From Entonaema liquescens (Eukaryota; Ascomycota; Sordariomycetes; Xylariales; Xylariaceae): DNA of 64,000 bases. Shown here piece after piece: positions 60,606 to 64,000 of the stretch. The notes below the pieces were generated by a model. The model made no database searches, was not told the origin of the DNA, and saw only the letters and a program-made list of their open reading frames with translations. Position 1 is the first letter of the stretch. Each line of letters begins with the position of its first letter. The stretch covers positions 3,162,001 through 3,226,000 of the forward strand of contig CADCSX010000003.1 in NCBI GenBank assembly GCA_902805475.1, written 5' to 3'. Position numbers and translations under genes: made by a program.

Positions 60606-63369
60606 CTACTCAAAAACTACATCAACGGAAGTAAATTTGTACAATCCTTGTACCCTTTTCCATCTGAAGGTGTCCATCTTTGTCAGCCGTAGTTTGATTT
60701 GCTCAGATCCATGCGAGCCGTGCGGACGTTCGCGGTGGATGTTATTCTTGGGAATCCTGCTTAGATCGTCACAAATAAGTTGTGATTTCTCGTTCCTCCC
60801 TTGATGCTCTATAACTGTTAAAAACGTACCGCGGCGATAGTCAAGGCAAGCTATGGCGAGCCCGCGCGGGGTGAAGACTTTGAACAGCGCAATTCCTGTA
60901 AGCATCAAAGTCTCAGGACGGATCGGCCGGTCGATAGAGAAACCGCCTGTGGAGTCCGTTTGTCGGCGGAAGACCGAGTTGTATGGCCCTCTTGTCAACA
61001 AGATACTTCCACCACAGTCATCATGTAGGAGCTTTGCTAGTATGAGCTGCTCGTTCAGGCCTGTGGTGGCCGCTAATTCTGAAACCGACCGGCAGCGCAC
61101 CCGCCACCGCAGGAAGTCGCTCCATGTCCAGTTCTCGACAAGGACGCTCTTGAAGACAAGAATGACAAACGCCGCTAGCACCCACGTGTATGTGGCCAAG
61201 TTAAAGGGATCCACGCCTTCAATCCTTTCTCCCACCGTGAACCCTATAGTCAGGCCGCCACCGCCGAGGATTAAGGCGATTATCATAATGATTGTAACAT
61301 ATAACTGGTGTGATATTGTCACGGAAGACTCATCAACAATCCAGTCCTGCATGTCAAGGCAACACTCCTGGAAGCGTTCCTGGACCTGGCGTCTAGTTTC
61401 ACGAGTGTCGGCAGGAGCCTGATTTGTCTGCGCATTCCAAAGTTTGGAACCCCATTCCCCTTTTCCAGTAGTAAGAAGCATACATCGGGAGAGTTTCCAC
61501 CCTTGAAACGCTGTGGAGAACCGAAGAATCTTCCGCTGATTGGCTTCCGCATCGAATTGGTCTGTATATAGTCGACAGAAAGCCCCAAATTGGCCTTCTT
61601 CAAAAGGGGAAACGACGTCGCGGGCGTTTCCAGTAAGGGCCATCATAGTCCGATAGTTGGTGAAGTCAGCCAACAGTATGGGACTCGTCGCAGTCATAGC
61701 CACCATAACCGTGACAATGTCTGCCATAGAGTACAAGTGTATCCGTTTGATTGGCGAAGCTAGCTCGGGGTAGTCAGTGCCGCCAATTGAAGTGGGATTT
61801 GCTTCGTCAATCCGCTCCTCATGCGCCCATTCAACAAATGTGTGTGGTATTCCTTCATTACCCTGCCTTTTTATCTCTGAAGTTGGTTGCTCTATTAAGT
61901 TGCAAAGCACTTGGTCTAATATCAAAGCCGCAGCGTGTGTAGTATTGAGAACGTCTCGATCTGATGAAGCTGAATACTCTAGATTGCGGTCCTGGAAGAG
62001 GACAGTCTATACCACGGGTCAGATGGGGGCTTCTAGTTTCGCTGTCCAAGAAACCTACCTTGAAGCCTTCAAATCCAATTTCATATATGACTAGACACAT
62101 CTCGTATGTTGTAGGAGGAAGTCCAGAACGATTCATTAGTCGAAGTGAGATAAGCATGTACCTCATAGCAGCATTAACCCCGGTCCGATATTTGTTCTGA
62201 TCGACGCAGTGTGAACTTATTGCCGCGTCTTCCTCCGAAGTCAGCCCCTCCTTGGTGTTCGCCTCAATGATGCGTAAGGCCTCTTCGCACTCATCCTCTT
62301 CATCCTCAGCACCAACAGAAAAGCCATCAGCGTTCTGGCTATCATCCAGAGCATCCTTCCCATTACTGGCAGCGGTAGAGGCACTGGCCGCAATATCGAC
62401 GAGGAGGAATTTCATTTTGGCGATACGTGCCGCCAGTATAGCAATGACGTTGGTAATCCAAAAAGCACCAGAGGCTGTTTGTCCAACCAATCTAGCGAGG
62501 ATCGCCGAAATGTAGTCGACCAGTGCGAAAAGTCCCTTTCGGTACTCGTCACCTTCCTCACCTGCGCACTCATCTTCGGCATCTTGGGCCTCCGGTGATC
62601 TAGTCGACGACTCCGCAGCCACTATGGCCTGTTGCACCAACTTCTGGAGTCTGTTACGATTAGCGACCTGAGTGCAATATTTGACATTGATGCACTCGTT
62701 GTCAAGCAGACAGAGAGACAACGCTGTCATAATGTTTCGTGACATTCTCGATAGCTTAAGGTACCCGAATTCGTTTCCCTCAAGCTTCTCCAGGAACATA
62801 CTGTAACCCAAAAGCACCGGTTTTGTTGGATCTTGGATGACATCCAGAAGCCTCCGCGCCTCCTTCTCTCGCAGTCGGCCACATGTCTTGGCGTCAGCAC
62901 GGTATGCCTCAAGACTATCAAATTCGGGAAATGCTTTGCCATCTATCCCCTTGGATTGAAACTTGGCCTTGATGGTATCAAAGTCGCAGGATACAGGCTG
63001 ACCTCTCCTTGGTAGATCACTAGTGTTACCCTGCGCACCTGTCGGCTTTTCAGTGTTGCCAGCAATGCCAGGATAGACAGGGCGAGAACGGTTGAGTCGC
63101 CGTTTCCGACGCCGAATTCGTTCGAATCGCCGGCTAGTAGACGGGAAAGAGCCAGTCCGCGATAGCATGGGGCTTGAGTTCCGCCGCACCTGCTGTGGCC
63201 CAGCAACCGGCAATGCCCCGGGCTCGTTTTCTGGCGTTTGGCTAGAAACGTGAACTGTCCTCGACGATCCTGGTGATATACTTGTGCCTACGCTGCCCTC
63301 CATGGTTCCCGATATAGTAGTGGCAATCAGGAGCGAGGTGGCATTCGGACGAACTCTTCTCGCTAGCAT
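60606..63369 (-). CDS. Orphan protein with C-terminal membrane segments, two or more exons
   Basis: Exons 63369-62059 and 61991-60606, joined by a 67-nt intron (GTAGGT donor, TTCCAG acceptor), give 898 residues. The ATG at 63303 (MEGSVGTSI) is an equally good start, and exons further upstream are possible. Residues 1-110 are disordered with an Arg-rich patch (RRFERIRRRKRRLNRSRP). A helical, acidic region follows with two Glu/Asp-rich breaks (AEDECAGEEGDE and GAEDEEDECEEAL). A hydrophobic stretch near MADIVTVMVAMTATSPILLAD, then two clear transmembrane segments (LYVTIIMIIALILGGGGLTI and TYTWVLAAFVILVFKSVLV), come before a soluble C-terminal domain of about 170 residues (starting RCRSVSELAATTGLNEQL and ending FTSVDVVFE). 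I know no named family. It lies just upstream of the AAA gene on the same strand. Confidence 0.7.
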
Positions 63370-63402
63370 TCAATTCTATGGCTTGAACAGGGTTGGTGGA
63401 CA

Positions 63403-63852
63403 CCTGCTGATAGGCAGTATGATGAAGAGGGAGAGGGTAAGCTATAGCCTCATGTTTAGGTAGGAACCCTTTGTATATATCGGTATTATGTAACATATAT
63501 AAAAGCGCAAGTAGGGTTAGAATGGATGGTAGGGCCGAACCTAACGGACCAACCCAGTTCAGGAATGGCATTGCTCTACAAGGCATAGATTCCAAATTTC
63601 CAAATGATCTGTTGATTATTGACACGAGTCACCACAAGAATATTCTATATTTTGTGCCGACGTGTCTCCTTGCAGTTTGCCTGTGATTATGGCCACATAA
63701 GTGGCCACCGAGCGACAACTGACCGTATCAAAGGCGGGCAGAAGGCCAACAAGCAAGATTACCGTTGAGTTGTTCATGGGCAAAATCAGCACCAGCGTTA
63801 TGGAACGAATCATATAAACCCCGAAAGCGCCAGGCTGATCTAGACGGTTCAT
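63403..63852 (-). CDS. Possible N-terminal membrane exons of the 60.6-kb gene
   Basis: The frame from 63852 to about 63624 reads like a membrane protein (YMIRSITLVLILPMNN, TVILLVGLLPAFDTVSCRSV, YVAIITGKLQGDTSAQNIEY). A 50-nt candidate intron with a weak GTGTCA donor and GTAG acceptor leads into ALPSILTLLALLYMLHNTDI and FLPKHEAIAYPLPL. Both blocks look coding and lie directly before the orphan gene on the same strand. I could not find a convincing splice into that gene. They may instead be a small separate gene or the end of one that enters from beyond the window. Confidence 0.35.
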
Positions 63853-64000
63853 TCAATATTATGCGAAGCAAATACGGCGAGGCTGTGTGGGCATCATTGC
63901 CAGATCATATCGGCTGTGCACAAGTCGGCTCTAAACCTACCCCCGGGAGGTACTACGAATATACATCTCACCCTGAGGCTTTGTTAAATCACACAGCATC

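Noticed and set aside
1..64000. tRNA, rRNA and CRISPR features
   Set aside because: I looked for B-box-like GGTTCRANNCC stretches, rRNA-like blocks and regular direct repeats and found none that hold up.

Overview
The window is nuclear DNA of a filamentous ascomycete (Pezizomycotina). I base this on short introns (about 40-70 nt, GTAAGT-like donors, CTAAC/CTGAC branch sites) and on the gene set: a NimT-type Cdc25, a GH131 glucanase, a tyrosinase, and BTB, F-box and CbxX-type AAA proteins typical of these fungi. Many small palindromic CCTAGG/GGTACC clusters in spacers would fit Sordariomycetes, but I cannot name a species. Coordinates of spliced genes were read by hand from splice signals and reading frame. 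Every joined model given here keeps an open frame except the AAA gene noted below.

Layout. 0-7.3 kb: a BTB-like protein (-), an empty spacer with a GC-rich hairpin, then the mitotic phosphatase Cdc25/NimT (-). 7.3-15.5 kb: a gene desert. 15.5-18.7 kb: POL5 (+). 18.7-23.4 kb: spacer with a decayed coding-like stretch. 23.4-25.8 kb: an orphan multi-pass membrane protein (+). 26.2-36.4 kb: divergent DRN1/CWF19L1 (-) and UTP20 (+). 37.1-41.5 kb: divergent ZIM17 (-) and cullin-3 (+). 42.6-44.5 kb: a disordered protein of unknown function (+). 44.9-45.9 kb: secreted GH131 glucanase (-). 46.7-47.0 kb: a possible small Ser-rich protein. 48.0-49.6 kb: an F-box protein (-). 52.0-54.3 kb: a seven-exon tyrosinase (+). 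54.8-56.0 kb: a foldback element whose interior is almost pure A/T. 56.5-60.0 kb: a triple AAA+ ATPase (-) whose frame is broken twice. 60.6-63.4 kb: an orphan protein with membrane segments (-), perhaps with further N-terminal exons up to 63.85 kb.

The central 15-42 kb is conserved housekeeping: ribosome biogenesis (POL5, UTP20), RNA lariat processing (DRN1), mitochondrial Hsp70 upkeep (ZIM17) and ubiquitin ligation (CUL3). POL5 and the DRN1/UTP20 pair share clusters of a TTATCG motif in their promoters. The right third, from 45 kb on, is accessory in character: secreted or pigment enzymes, F-box, orphan genes and repeats. The most unusual items are the A/T-only foldback element, the neighbouring AAA/membrane-protein pair with frameshifts, and the shared promoter motif.
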